Origin: Dermanyssus gallinae
Taxonomy: Eukaryota > Arthropoda > Arachnida > Mesostigmata > Dermanyssidae
Direction of reading: 5' to 3'
Assembly: GCA_003439945.1 (NCBI GenBank)
Contig: QVRM01006801.1
Span: 103,501 to 167,500, forward strand
Length of the DNA stretch: 64,000 bases
Shown here: piece after piece, positions 17,906 through 31,426 of the stretch
How the letters are laid out: the number at the start of each line of letters is the position of its first letter
Numbering within the stretch: the first letter of the stretch is position 1
Translations under genes and position numbers: made by a program
The notes under the pieces: generated by a model
Told to the model about the DNA's origin: nothing
The model's database searches: none
The model's input: only the letters and a program-made list of their open reading frames with translations

Positions 17906-18345
17906 CTTTTAAAAAATTATTATTATTATTATTTATGTGTTCGGACAATACAATTGTGAGGTGTGAATGTGTATCCTCGTTATTTCATGGTTACCATCTA
18001 GCTATTCTCAGCCCATAGCACCTAATATCGACGCGGCATTTCCTCTGCAAACTGCCAGTGAAAGCAGCTGTCTCAGAAATTCGTCTTCGCGTATATCCCC
18101 GGTGTTTCCTCGCATTCGATCACCTAAGTCTTTTATAAATTTCCTTGTACTTCTGCTGACCGGGCCCATTGTTCCCATTGTAATCGGCACGAAATTGTAT
18201 CTAGGCTCTAACTCTGTGTATTTACGCCGCTTTTCTTTTTCTGCGTGTTCGGCAACTCTTCCCGCCTCCGTCGCGCTGTGGCATAAATAAGACGGTGCGG
18301 CCGTGCAGATTATTATTATTATTATTACTTATTAATTGGCGGAAC
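17906..18345 (-). mobile_element. LINE2 3' end fragment, minus strand, tail-to-tail with its neighbour
   Basis: The minus-strand frame 18190-18008 reads PITMGTMGPVSRSTRKFIKD ... FLRQLLSLAVCRGNAASILG, ending in an (AAT)n tail at 17910-17935. Its 3' end meets the 3' end of the plus-strand copy at about 17905, giving two converging fragments. Confidence 0.68.
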
Positions 18346-18449
18346 GGAGTGAGAAAGCTGATCATCAAGTCTGTCGACTAGGAGTGCTAGTTAAGGCCGT
18401 CGTAATATTTCATTCCCTCTAGAAGAGATATCTGTTAAGATTTGCAACT

Positions 18450-18480
<31 letters not shown>

Positions 18481-19129
18481 CATGATATTTCCAGTGTAGG
18501 AAGCAGCCATCCAAAAGAGAGTTCCCCTATTGCTATATAATTACATAAAAATAGAGTAATAAATTGTAAGAAAACAGGGCCTTCTTTTTCCCCCTTTCCA
18601 CATTGCCATTATGGTAGAATCATATTATTATTAAGCATAGCGTGTTTCGTAAACTCACCAGCAAAGCTGGTATATAGCGCTTATAAAAGATGTCGCAGTT
18701 TCACTCACTTTCTCTATTATTTTAGAGTACGAACCCTAAACAAATGATTCATTAACTCTTTTCCTCAAACAACGACAACAGAGCTGTAACTGATTCATAG
18801 CAAATGGCTGTAAATTAGGCGCTTTATTGGGAGACAACGCCACTGCGACCGTCATGAGACAAAACAGGTGCTTGATAAGACTACTCGATATGCAGCTTGG
18901 ATAGCAAACGTTATTTTTCCTTTTCTTGCGTTTTGTCACATCCTCTTCTCACGCGCAAGAGGAAGTTCATTACGTCGGAATTAGACGGATGTGACGTCGA
19001 CACATCGTACTGTTGGTTATCGGCACAGCAGTGCAAAATGTAGGCAGTATCCGATGTGTATTCAGACAGTTTTAAATTTACCACATTTATTTTAGGCATT
19101 TAACACTGTTACTTATGTTACTTAACACT

Positions 19130-19290
19130 GTTACTTATACTATTTTCAGCTGCTCTAGGCATGTCATTCGAGAGAGGCAATGCAGCGATCTTTTGGCAAG
19201 GGCCAGGCAGGCAGTCGCATGATTCGCCGTACACGCTTAAAAAATGTATATTGTATAATAAATTGACGAACGTGTAACACTGCCTGATAT
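19130..19290 (+). repeat. Unidentified dispersed repeat (also 30960-31085 and 34000-34110)
   Basis: A block of 70-120 bp with cagctgct, ggcatgtcattcgagagag and aatgcagcgatctt is present here and at 30960-31085 on the plus strand and 34000-34110 on the minus strand, each diverged by roughly 15-25%. All three start near a gttacttatact-like or similar word. No tRNA-like boxes were seen. Confidence 0.45.
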
Positions 19291-19303
19291 CCACAATAAA
19301 ATA

Positions 19304-19347
<44 letters not shown>

Positions 19348-19389
19348 ATGTTTGTTTATTCACCATTATTGGTAGATTCTCACAATATT

Positions 19390-20605
19390 TACGAGCTATT
19401 CCGCTCAAGTACGTCAATTACAGCAGCTGTTAATGAGCTGGTGTTCAGTTCTATACATTTCATAACGTGATATCGGTCGATTTCAATTTCACCACAATAT
19501 TTACAAACACATTCGTTGATTTGGAAACACTTTCCCTTTAGGCAGAGGTATTGGTGGTATCCGTGCCAAGTTATTTTAGCAAATTATTGCTCTGTTCTGT
19601 TGCAGATCTTTTTTCCATCTGTTGCTAAGAAAAGCGGGTCCATCTGTAAAATTGTTGATTACAAAGTTCCAGTTTTGCCGTTCTCTGTGTTACTTGTATG
19701 CCTCAAGCGCTTCGGGATTAAATTGGTAATTACGGTGCTCTAGGTATTCTATTAATGTGGACTCATTGCACATTTGCAGCACCAGCGTAGACGAGGCAGT
19801 TTTAGATAAGCCAAGCGCTCTTTAAAGAAACATAGTTTTAATCTTGTCGATATTCTTGAGGTTGTCTAATGTTAACTTGGAGGATATAGGTCTGAGGAAA
19901 TATGATACTGTGGAAAAGATCTTGAGCTTAAATATAGTGAGTACAGTCTTAAGATCAACTTGCCGGAGATCCTTCAACATCATGGTTAAGGACACCGACT
20001 TTACTCTAATTTCTTCAATATGTCTAGTAAAACACAGCTTGGGCGTCAGTGTTACTCCCAAATATCTGAAGTTGTTGACCAGCTCTAGTGCATGCCCACT
20101 TATCTTTATGTTATAGTCATCTTGAGCATATGCTCCTCCTCTGCTAAAACGCATCACGTTTGTTTTCGACACGTTGATGTTCAGCTTATTTTCGCAACAC
20201 CATCGTGCAGTCTCATTCAAGTAAAATTGGAGGTGCTGCCTCGATTTTCCCATAATAACTAAGTCGTCTGCATAAAACACGTGGTGAGCTTTTACTTCTC
20301 GGAGGCACTTTCCAAGGCCAGCTGCGTACAGTATGAATAAAAATGGGCTAGCCGTATCACCCTGTGGCACGCCAATTGTTTGAGAGACCTCCTTGGCAAT
20401 TGCGTGAGCTCCGTTTAAAATTGTGATACGTTGGCCGGCTAAAATATCTCGGATAAGGTTATACATTCGGCCTTTAATATTAAAATCTTCACGCAGAGTG
20501 AGTAAAAGCCGATCTCTCGGTACTGCATCAAAAGCTGTCTTAAAATCAATAAAAGCCGCGTAAGTCACATCTTGTTTTCGAGTCTCTAGGTGTTCTATTA
20601 CATCC

Positions 20606-20612
<7 letters not shown>
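19390..20612 (-). mobile_element. LINE relic: reverse transcriptase and C-terminal zinc region
   Basis: The minus-strand frame 20568-19822 is open for 248 residues: FIDFKTAFDAVPRDRL, TIGVPQGDTASPFLFILY, the catalytic HVFYADDLVIMG, LNINVSKTNVMRFS and FRYLGVTLTPK. After a stop the same frame goes on, and near 19510-19470 has CKYCGEIEIDRYHVMKC, a C-terminal zinc knuckle. The 5' end is cut at an (AT)n tract. The clade is unclear: a non-LTR element distinct from the R1-like and CR1-like ones here. Confidence 0.82.
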
Positions 20613-20643
<31 letters not shown>

Positions 20644-20646
<3 letters not shown>

Positions 20647-22649
20647 TTTTTTTAAGTAAAAAAATCTTAAAACTGCGAAAAAAAAACACTTTACGATATG
20701 GTTGTACGATGGAGCGTTACAATTGTTTAGATCTCGAAGTTCTCCTGAGATAGAATTATCTATTCATGCTGCTCAGAGTGGCTGAGAAGTTGGCTTGAGT
20801 TTGACTAGGAATCGAGTCTCGCGCGCATTGCCCTACTGAGGCCGTTTATGATGTTTGCACAGCCGCCACTAACGAGCTTAGAGCTAGTCAAACAGTATAA
20901 AGCAATGGAATTATTTGTTGTCGTTACAGCTGCTCTTATTTCGGCCACAGTCAGGACACTACCACAACGCCGAGACGTCTTCGATGCAACCTTTTCTGTT
21001 GAAGTATGAACTTCGTAGAGCTTGAGAGACTGTTGCGTTGCCGCAACGGAAATGTCTCCGAGGTGGAACAGTTATTGAATCATTTCGAATGGCAATTTGC
21101 AATTCTTTCCACAACAAGTCGAATTTTAACTGTTCGATACGATCTGCATTAGGATGCGCTCTAAGGCTGGCGGCAACAAACAAATGACAAGGCTGGACGG
21201 AGTGGTGCTGATTTGCCGCGATTTCCTTTGTTGGGTTAGTCGTAGGTAACACTTGACGTGAACGTCGGGCAGTTCGTTCTTTCCCAGAATTAGCGTGTAC
21301 TTCCTCGTTGATCTTTATTATTGGACAGCAGCTGACACGCAGCGCAATGGCTGCGCGGCAAACAACGTCGCAAAGAGACGCAACGCGGCTTGAGTTTGCC
21401 ACACGGGATATTCATTTGAAAATGCGTTATAAACAGACACACCTTTTCACGGAGCTATTACAGCAGCCATGCCGTATGTCTGTCTGTATGTCGGGTCCTG
21501 CCTGTTAGCGCAAACATTAGCAGAAAAGACGCAACGCCTTAACACTAGAGTATCTATCTATCTATCCAGCAATTTACATATATCTATCTGCACATGAGCC
21601 AGGTGGCTGTAGCATAATAAATGCTGTGCAAGCAGAGGAAGGATGCCGAGATCACACTGTCGCTCTCGCTGGTTGAGACTTTATTCGATCTTTGGCCATC
21701 AATATATGCATCCGTTAGTGGTAGTAGATGTAGTCGTTGTAGTTGTTGTTGTTGTAGGAAAAGCTGTGGCCGTCTTGTAAACCAACTGGATGGACGCTCA
21801 GGCAAGTCTGTAATCGAGACTCTGAGCTACTTCCCATTCACTAACTTGTTCGAGATTCTCTCTCGACGGGCTCGTCGCTTTACACCACTAAAAGTGATCT
21901 CTTGGCCTCAACATGAGCAAGCAAACAGGGATATATATTTATGTATATATACATGACGGTTGATGAGGCGGTTCTAAAAGTGCTAATACATATTTATAGA
22001 AAATGAATATTAATTTCCTATTTTTTTGCTAGTTATTATTATTATTACTTTGATTAAGTTATTTTGGTTTTCCTTTCGACGCAACGAGCACATAATCTTC
22101 GTTCTAGCAACCTCCGCAGTACAGAGGTTGTATGCTTTCGAGTGTATTTGCAAGTACGTATGAATAAAGCTATGCGTTTCATTCATTCATTCATTTGATC
22201 GTCTTAAGTGTTTTTGTAACCTTTAAAATAGCTTTCGTCCACTGCAATGCATGCACGTGTGTCACCATTTTCCCATTCTTTAAAAAAAAGTTGAAATCGT
22301 CTTTCGGAATTGAGTTAAGTTGCTCCTCCGATGTTTTCTTTGTTCTTTGCTCTCTTGTTTTTTTTTGGTGCAGACACGAAAATTGGATGTCGCACGGAGC
22401 CAGACATGGCAGATAGGGGGTTGTAGAGATATACAAATAAAACTTTGCAACGTTTTCTTCTGTTATTGACATCGAAGGCCTTCCCGGACGGGAGTCATCT
22501 TCGGTCTCTTTACGTCCTTCGCGAAATCGACGGTGTCACGTACATTCAGTGTTTTCCGCGACACTGTCTGATGTCGCCATAAGTAGTTTGTAACATTTAC
22601 ATTACTTTAGAACATATGATTTGGTTTTTAACACAGATCCAAAAAAATC
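20644..22649. other. No gene recognised; possible retroelement 3' end at about 22190
   Basis: A 147-codon minus-strand frame (21402-20959) shows no recognisable motif. A GTT/TAG repeat lies near 21715-21760. At 22160-22196 an AATAAA word is followed by (CATT)n, the way several LINE families end on the plus strand, but no coding part could be tied to it. Confidence 0.4.
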
Positions 22650-22826
22650 CTTTCGGGGCTGACTCTCAGCCAAGATTTAACGTTCATGGGACTGCTATTC
22701 GCATTGCTTCATAGACGGACCCCGATAAATACAAATGTGCAACGGAGGGGCTCGAACCCGCGCACCTATGTGTCTCCTCCGGTCTCGAGGCGCAGGCGCA
22801 TGCCACCACGCCACCGGGCTCGACTT
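22650..22826 (-). repeat. SINE family 3, minus-strand copy
   Basis: Reverse complement of the family: cgagcccggtggcgtggtgg, ggttcgagcccctccg, then tatttatcggggtccgtc and the ctgagagtcagccccgaaag end, followed by an A-run. Likely target duplication taacacagatc and taatcacagatc on the two sides, in a stretch where the word taacacagat is repeated several times. Confidence 0.8.
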
Positions 22827-23100
22827 TAATCACAGATCGACCTTTAACACACTCGACTTCTAACACAGATTTTTAACACAGATCCTAACGCAGATTTGTT
22901 GCTCCTTCATTTCCGGTTCCATAAAAATCACCGAACCGTTTTCTTCACTTCTTTGAGCTAAACTAAAAAATAAACGCCGTGAAATTTGGCCTGTCTGTAG
23001 CCGATGAATGGCGCTTCTGAGCAAAACTAAAGACCTTGATGGTTTCGGTCTGGCGGCAAAAATCAAAGAAGTAGATCTTTCCGATCCACCTTTGCATATA

Positions 23101-23147
<47 letters not shown>

Positions 23148-25449
23148 GGAGAGGCTCTTTCTTTGATGTCATCGTAGTGATATGTGCGACTAGATAGACG
23201 AGTTGGATCGATTGATAAAACGACGGATAAAGACGGCAACAACTGACACACTCTAAAACAACATCGAACTGACCAATCTTATACAATCTGCCCTATAGAC
23301 AACGACCACAATTGCGGCGACAAATCTATATATATATATATATATATATACATTTGCGGTTTCTGGATGGAAAATTATTTTCGCTCGGAGAGTTCGAGAA
23401 GCGGTAAACACGTATCGTAGATTATCAAATGCTCATCGACAGGTCGCGTTGCAGATCTGCGGCGATATGTTATCTGAGTTAGTTGCGTCCAGGCACTGGA
23501 AAGGAGCTCGGCGTAGCGGAAAGGATGAACAGGAGAAGCGACTAAATGCCAATACACAGTTTATGCGCTCATTGTGATGACAAAAACGCTGCATCGTTAA
23601 AATATGATGCCAAGAGCCGCATGTTGAGGATAAAAAGAATATTGTTGTGTGGAGTTTATGCTCGTTTGGAACGGCTGCCACTTTTCAGTATTAGTTAGAC
23701 TTGCACAAGATCAAGACTACTAGTAATTTTGCTTTCTTCAATTGATTGCCACATTAGTAGTGCGAATAGATTAACCTATAAATGTATCATATATACCCTT
23801 ATATACACGTATAGTTTTCCCAGTTTTTGTTACAATTGGTTTGTCATCAGAGTTTTTTAGACAACAAGCGCAAACCATCGCTTAAAAATGAAAGCCAAAA
23901 GCATGCCGATTCTAAAGAAAGGTAACCAACTGGATATTGCGTACTGCGGTCCCGTTTTGGTAAAGGGGGCTAGGTGAATTTTGACGTTTTCGAGAAGATA
24001 CTGCCCCCGCAGATTCCTCAAATATACTTTCGGAGTTCGATTCTAAAAAATAAGAGACTGCCACATTTACAGTGGGCTAAAATTTACGATCGGTCGCCAA
24101 CAAAACTCAAATATCAATTCAGATATAAGAAAATATTTTCCGCATGACACCAAACACGATTTAAAGTTGTCTACGCAAATATCCGAAAAAAGCTTTGTAC
24201 GGCATTCATCGAAGTGTTTTCTAGATAAAGCATACCTCTGTTCCGTTGCCGTGTAGCTAAATAATGCATCTTGTAAATATACAGAATAGACTGCAAAACA
24301 CTTTTTAGTGTTAGTATTTGGATAAGTTGGTTGAACCCGCAGGACGGGCCTCATTCGAGGATGCGGACATAGTGAGCAGCTCACATGGACCAAGGTAGAC
24401 CCGACACAAGACAATGCCTTATTTACATGTTTTTTTTTCATAATCACCAGCAGATGCTGTAGGATGGATGCAAACGTTTTGTTCTATATAGTCCTCGCAT
24501 TTACCCATTAACCTCATACACGAGTGCATTAGATGCATATTTCATGCTTCCGAATGTCGAGGTCTGCACTTCGCGCAGTATGGGAGCAGGTAAGACGGAA
24601 CATAATGCTGCTTTATGGACTTTTACCAAGACCGCCAATGACTCACAACAGAGCCGGGCCACGTCGAGTGCACCTTCTTTCAGAAACGAAAAAACGGCGT
24701 GAAGCGCAAACGACCTATAGACGGTGATGCCACCGTTGAGTCTTAGAGGAAATACAATCCGCAAGCGGTGCGGTTGTGCTCGTTATGTTTTAATAGCAAG
24801 CAATTTTCTCAATGAAAACACGTTTATGAGTATTAGTATTGCTTGTATAATAACTATGTAATTACTATACTATAATTATTTAGCCTCATGATAGCAACCG
24901 TTGGCAGAGGTAGATAATACGTAAACTTTTACCTTATTGGCCGGCCTTGACAATTTGACATGTATGTTGCGTCTATTATCTTAGACAAGCTCGGGCGAAT
25001 TCTATTATAATCCGTTTGTTACCGAACTGCGCCACTGTCGATGGGACGAAATAATAAAAGTTGCAGACGCAGCTTGAACAGCAAATTAGACAACGTCCAG
25101 TCAGCGTCGGAGGAACTTTGTCCCTATTACCACTTGTAGACTACATACAACTTATGATTGTATTGTCTGTCACAGCAGCTAGAGGTCTAGTTACAGTTAA
25201 GTGCAAGTTAGACGAAAACGTACCCGAGTTCGATAGAGTTGACGGTCTTCTCGATGTTTTCGACCCAGACCATTTTGAAAAGCAGCTGCCGTCACGTGGC
25301 GAGTTGACGGGGCGAATCTGTCCCTTTACTTGTTCGTCAGCTGTTTCTATCAACCGTACTCGCACCTTCTGTCTCAGTAGTGGCCAGTCGACAATCCGTG
25401 AAGCTACACTCATAGAAACAAATTGAACGGACATTCATCAACTTGATTG

Positions 25450-25483
<34 letters not shown>

Positions 25484-25700
25484 AGTTCAATTCAGACATG
25501 GTTATTTACGAAACTGCAAACATTCACATGTTTAAGTTCTCCTTATGACAAGTGGTACAAGGGTTTGGGGATGAAAGAAGAAAGAAGATAATAAAAACAG
25601 AAGTTAATACCTATACCATGTGATTGGCGAAACTGACACACACGGCAAAGGAGCACACTGAGCTTGATAGACAATATACCTCGAATGACAAAAAAAAATA

Positions 25701-25769
<69 letters not shown>

Positions 25770-26559
25770 TATACAAAGTGCGCCTATCATAGAAGTATCG
25801 CTACAAATGATTTTATCAAATTGATCATTGGAGTGTGTACGCAGTGCTGCAGTTACCCTTGAATCAAATTGCACAGCGTTGGGAGCACTAATACAGAAAC
25901 AGCGATTAACGGCCAGGGATGCTGAAGCCAGGGACTTGGCGTCAGTCCACCTGTTCAGATCGATCGTAAACAGCAAATTGGCCCGTGCACAATTAAAACA
26001 GGTAGTTTGCCGCGCGCAACTGACATTCGCCGCATCCGATCCACTTCACTGACGATCTGATCACCGTTCATAGACTCAGATATGCCACATCGGTGTCTTA
26101 CGATCATTTACGCTGTTTACCGAGCGTTAGTTTGGAACTGCTTCATTTGTGTATTCAGCTGACGCTCCCTGCTTACCTCTTCAAAACGACAGTGTGGAAA
26201 TGTGTATCCCCAGGAGAGGCGGTTAACTGCTACGGCGGATTAGGGTGAACGAATTATGCTGGCCACTGACAGAACGTTCCATCCATTTATCCACACAATC
26301 ATTGAATCAATTTCATCCACACACTTCATTATTGCATCACATACCGTCAGCATAAGAGCGACATCTCTGGTTTCGACGACACCGTCTTGTTGCAACTTCA
26401 CGTAACTTGACGCTAGACTCGAGAACGGCCTAGAACAGAGAATAGATAGATTTTCAGATATTCCGCTCCGAGCGCACACTGTGACAGTCCAGAACACGAC
26501 CAAGTAGCGAACGTTCGAATGCCGTTTTTGCCGGCTTGCCGCTTTCCGTTGACTCGAAG
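22827..26559. other. No gene recognised
   Basis: Several frames of 80-126 codons (24067-24447 minus, 25061-25426 plus, 25141-25434 minus) show no known motif and could not be separated from chance. Contains three sizeable (AT)n tracts. Confidence 0.45.
25703..25767. repeat. (AT)n microsatellite
   Basis: About 65 bp of pure AT. Similar but shorter tracts lie at 18451-18475, 19304-19345, 20609-20643, 23098-23144, 23325-23350, 25452-25480, 30138-30167, 31387-31421 and 32049-32094. Confidence 0.95.
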
Positions 26560-27950
26560 CGCGAACCGTTCCAGCGACGTCTCTGAACTTGTTGGTTGTT
26601 GTTGTTGCTGCTGCTGTGTTGTATGTTGCTGTTTTTGTTGTTGTTGTTGTGTTGGTTGTTGTTGCAGTAGGTGTGGTATTAGTTAGACGATCAAATGCTA
26701 AACAAGTCAAATCCGATTGTGAGAGGTGACCGGTGAACGAATCGAAGACAAAACGAACGTTTTGTTCGTTCAGGACGTTTTTCAAGGAAGACGACGATGA
26801 GCAACGTCAAAGACGTCCGTCGTAGATGTCGAACACAAAGAAGATGCAGAAGAAGACAAAAGCGAACAACAAGAAGAAGAAAATGATGATGACGTAGAAG
26901 AAGAGAGCACGGGGGCTTTTGTCGCTGACTTAGCACCACGAGTAGTTGTACCTCGGCTTTACCTCGGACGGCGTCTCTCCTACTTGACGGCCGGTGGCGG
27001 CGAATCGAACAACGGTGGGTCGGTGTGGGTCGATCAGTTGGATCGCTTAGACGTCATCGGCAAAATCCGCTCGGCCAATGCCATTCGCCAGATCTACTGT
27101 CGGCGCGTGTTGATGGTGGTGGTGGTGGTGGTCGCAGTGGCGGCAATGGCGCGGCGGTGGCGACGATGACGACGGTGACGGCTGTGACGGCGACGTTGGC
27201 GCCAACAACAGGAGCTGCAGTAGAAGCGGCGCGTTCGCGTCGTCGTAACAGCTAGCTACGATGGCTGCCGCAGTTGTGCGGTGTCTGTCGCCAAGAGCGG
27301 CTGAGAGTGAAATCAAGTAGAGAGAATCGGGATGTATCGGGGTGGTGGAGAAGGGAGCCTGGAGAAAGGGGCATCCGCCGGAGCATATTTTTGTTTATTA
27401 GCGAGCATATTTATAGCGAGAAATTTCTTGTAGACGTAGAGCGTACGAGAAGATGTAGAGGGAAATAGGACCTCGAGACGAAGATAGAGAAAAGAGGGAG
27501 GGTGGGGAGAGAGAGAGAGAGAGAGACAACGAGGGATTCAACGAGAGTGACAGGGGGGGATTCATGTGTTACAAGAGTGACAGGGGGGGGGGGGGGGGAG
27601 AGGGATTTATGTACTACGAGTGAGAAAGAGAGAATCTTGGCGAACAGATCGAGATTTAGGGGGAAAGGTCGACAGGAATATCGAAGATGGGACGGCCTCG
27701 CCGTTCTTCTGCTTCCTAGACCAGCAAGGAACAGGCGGAGAAGGGAGACCCGCGACGACGGTTATTCGCAGTATGGTGTTGCTGGACAGCGACTTCGGCG
27801 AAGATGTTTGCAGGCAACTGAACGCGAATCGGCCGGCTACAGCGTGAAGAGCAAGCAGTAAGAACGATATGAAGCAGAAGAAGAAGAAGAAGATGAAGTC
27901 ATTGGCGCTAGATGGAGGTGCGCGAAGTGCCGCCAACAGCTGGCCGGAAA
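26560..27950. other. GC-richer patch with many trinucleotide repeats
   Basis: Contains (GTT)n/(GCT)n at 26585-26670, GAA/GAC-rich sequence at 26790-26900, (GGT)n and (GACGGT)n at 27110-27200, GAGA at 27510-27530 and a G16-17 run near 27583-27599. CpG is much more frequent than around it. This looks like the 5' end of a gene or a promoter region, but no start site or exon could be fixed. It might hold the missing first exon of DRAM-like copy B. Confidence 0.4.
26795..27169 (+). other. Open frame with an acidic segment, possible exon
   Basis: Open for 125 codons without an ATG at the start. It encodes an acidic stretch (EDAEEDKSEQQEEENDDD), then a mixed segment (PRLYLGRRLSYLTAGGGES, DQLDRLDVIGKI) and ends in a Val/Ala run from (GGT)n. 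Composition is closer to coding than most of the window. No family recognised. It could be an exon of an unseen gene or simply an effect of trinucleotide repeats. Confidence 0.22.
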
Positions 27951-30134
27951 GTGATACGTGCGGTCAACGTTCCGCGTCCGTTCTTGGCCGAGTCGTTGAG
28001 TCGTCGGTATCAGGAACTATCAGGAACATCGATTAATGTATATGGAAATATATGGAAATTAGTTCAATTCCTTTTGTTCACGATTTGAGTGAAGCTCAGA
28101 TTTTTGGCGTCTTGATTTGCGTTTTTGCGCGCCGTTATGACGGTCGTTTTACTAATTATAGTTCTTCTTTCTGAATCGGGATCGAAACTCGCTAATTTCA
28201 CAGCTCCATCCGTTCGGAGATCCCGTTAATCCAAACTATGACTCTTGCTCATGGTTTGAGGGTGCCGACGTTACCCTCTGTATGGCGCCCACTCGATGGG
28301 AAGGTAATACATAGACATATATAATATTGAGCCCACTAAACGATGGAGAACAATAGAATATATATAACAAAAAACATGTATTTGTTTAACTTTCTCAGTT
28401 TTAGGCGTCGCTGAATTCTGCTCTACGTGAGAAAGCTCAAAGTTGCATGCATACCAATGATTCAAGCCAATATTACGCGTTGATGAATACAATCATTTCA
28501 GGTAACAAGCATGATCATTGTTGATGTCTAGAATGTTGCCGCCCTCCATGCAAGCTCTTGCTGTTATATGGTAATGAGGGACGCAAATAATGAATACGAT
28601 ACTTTATCGTCATCATATCTTCATTTGTTGTTCATTAGTGAATGGAGCTCTGACGCAAGTTGCCACGGAATTTCGTCAACAAGCATGAAAGAACTTGCTT
28701 GCCACCCTCTTGCCGTTCGTTTGGGGATACAAGACCCTTGTCATGTCGTTAAGCACAGAGCTTACCTTTAAGTTCGAGCTCAATATGTTTTTGAGGCCAG
28801 CCCCGGCCAGCTATTTTATGTCTAGTTATACAAACATGATTTGTAACGCCCGGAAATCAAAGAGGCACTCTATCAAATCTGCAAATGCTTAGAATTCCAC
28901 GTATTTTCTTTTTTTTTCATATCACGTTGTTCTATCTTTTTCAGCTCCACTTCGAATGCTTCAAGCACCGACTCATATGCATCGAATCATCGTCCTCTCA
29001 TTTTTTTTTGTAATTTTCAGTGAAATAAATAAACAGGCTAAGTCACAGGCTTTTCCTAGTGGGCGCATTGAAAATTTCTGGCAGGCATTCTTAGTATGCC
29101 AATCGCTCGTTTTCTTCCAGTTGCGCCATCGCCACAATTCGCCACACATCGCTCCTGAAGAAGAAAATTGCGGCTATCCTTAAGTGGTGCACAAGAACAA
29201 GCAGGTATTAAGATATGCAAGGAAGAACAAGTCTTGATGCATCCCTAACCAGCCTTTTGTATCTTGAGAACTGGCACCGTATGGCATTTCTACCATGCAT
29301 ATGACATTTCCACCGAGAGCTATCTATGTCCTCCAGACAGCGCAGTCACACCAAATATGCTGATCTATTAGAACGACTGGACGTGCCTTTTAAAGCCACG
29401 TGTGAGAAAGTCGTCTTAAGAAGAGGTCGTTTAATAGAACGTGGCACAGTTTACACAATCTTTAAGTAAGGGTGAGCTAGCAACGAGACGATTCGTAATC
29501 TTGACCATTGACTTGCTATCTATTATTGCTTTTTGCCTGCGCTTCTCTCTTGAGGCTAGTCCTGCTTACGAGATACCACACAATGTTTACGGAACCGCTG
29601 AAACAAGATCGAGAACCTTTAAGAAAGGCCATGCCAGGACAAACGCCTGGCTCTATCGACTGGAAATCACCATACACTTTCTCAAGGTCTCAAGGTCATG
29701 GACATTGGATGGAACGGTGTGTTCTAGGCAGCTGCTTAGGATGAAAAACCGGCTTGCCTATACGCATCCAAGCACAAATTCACTAATCGTAGCCTACCAG
29801 TTAAAAACTAGCACTTGATTGGATGCCACAAAGTTCCGCATTGGCATTGCTCTTCGTATGGGCAAAATGTTTGCCAGAAACATTATTGCGTTCTACGCGG
29901 AGCGAGAGGCCGTACAATGAGGTCTGCATGGCCTGGCTCGCAACAAAAATCCCGAGAGGTTCTTACGGCACGAACAGTCGAATCGAGAACGATAGTACCA
30001 AAAGTATTAAGGCAGGTGATTTTCTAACCGAAACAGAACCAGTAAAATTATTGCGTCAAATATCACGAGAAAGCGGCGAATTTTGTAGCGGCACATACAA
30101 CAATTTTAGAAGCTCATCTAGCATGTGGAGAGTT

Positions 30135-30171
<37 letters not shown>

Positions 30172-30959
30172 CATTGCCTGTAAGTACAAATAACCCACAC
30201 ATACAATTTTAGAAGCTCGAGATGAAATAGAGTCGATCTTAGACGTTAGACGCTTTTCACGCGCTTGTACAGTAGTCGCGCCGTTGCGTGCCGTGTGTTT
30301 TCTGCTGCTGCTGCTACCGTCTTCAGCGATGCGCTATGCTGCGCGACTTCATCGCGCGTGAGGTGTGTGAGAATCTGATTACTCTCCTTGACATTCGCAT
30401 TTCAGACGTTTCCCGGGTGTTAATAAATAAATAACTTCTTGACGTTGCCTTTGTACTGAATTTACTCGCGCTGCTCTGTACTGTTTCGTTTCATCTTTTT
30501 TCGTTAGTTATCGACGTCTGCCAGCCGCATGTCCGTGAGTGCAGTCGGAGTCAAGTGTTTGGAAAAAAGGGATCGTATCAATCCGACGAGACGCAACCGT
30601 CAAATCTCCTCGACGCTACAAATGCTCACTTACTGTCACAGAATCGACGGGGTGGAATGCAATCTATCGCCGGATATTTCTGTGATTTCATTTGTAGAAG
30701 TACAAACAAGTCCTGCTTTAACACGTATGATTGTAACTGTTGTCGATGGTAAATGATGCGCAAATGAAAAAAGAACGACCCAGCCAATTGATCGACTAAC
30801 GCTAAGCGACGGACTGACTATTTAAACAAGCCAATGAAACTGCAGTTGCTTTTGAACTCTATACGTTTGGGTGTATCGGGTTGTAAAGCGTAATTCAGAT
30901 GGATATATCTAGTCACATTTATTTTACTAACATTGAGTATGCATTTAACGTATTGATAC
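27951..30959. other. No gene recognised
   Basis: A 125-codon plus-strand frame at 29441-29818 has no recognisable domain. The stretch 30240-30520 is richer in CpG and has a (CTG)4 run; it could be a promoter, but no gene was found downstream. A short word, caattttagaagctc, occurs on both sides of the (AT)n tract at 30138. Confidence 0.4.
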
Positions 30960-31355
30960 GTGTAGGCTTGTCAGCTGCTGTCGGCATGGCATTCAAGAGA
31001 CGCAGTGCAGTGATCTCTTGAAATGAAAACATTGGGTGTACCGTATACACTTTATGAACACTGAAAGGTCGCCACGTCACAAATATTTTATTTCATTTGA
31101 AATAACACTATAGCTGCTTTAAAATAAAAGCTGCTATTTTTCAAGTACAATCTCTGTACACATACAATCGTCAACAGCTACAGGCATATACAGGTGTCCG
31201 CTAGGATGAAAGCTCACCTAGACACTACCTTCGAGGATCCATGGATTGGCCAATGTTAACGAGTGACAATATACACATTATAAGATAATCTATTTCTGGT
31301 CACTATTATTCGTTCACCACCTCACATACAAGATAGTACACTAGCATCCTCCCCC

Positions 31356-31426
<71 letters not shown>

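Noticed and set aside
20959..21402. 147-codon minus-strand ORF as a gene
   Set aside because: No recognisable motif, no splice or poly(A) context; length is within chance expectation for this amount of sequence.
27607..27936. 109-codon minus-strand ORF with a Phe-rich, signal-like N-terminus
   Set aside because: The Phe run comes from a (GAA)n tract on the other strand; there is no other sign of coding.
29441..29818. 125-codon plus-strand ORF as a gene
   Set aside because: No domain recognised, no neighbours that support it; kept only as part of an unannotated stretch.
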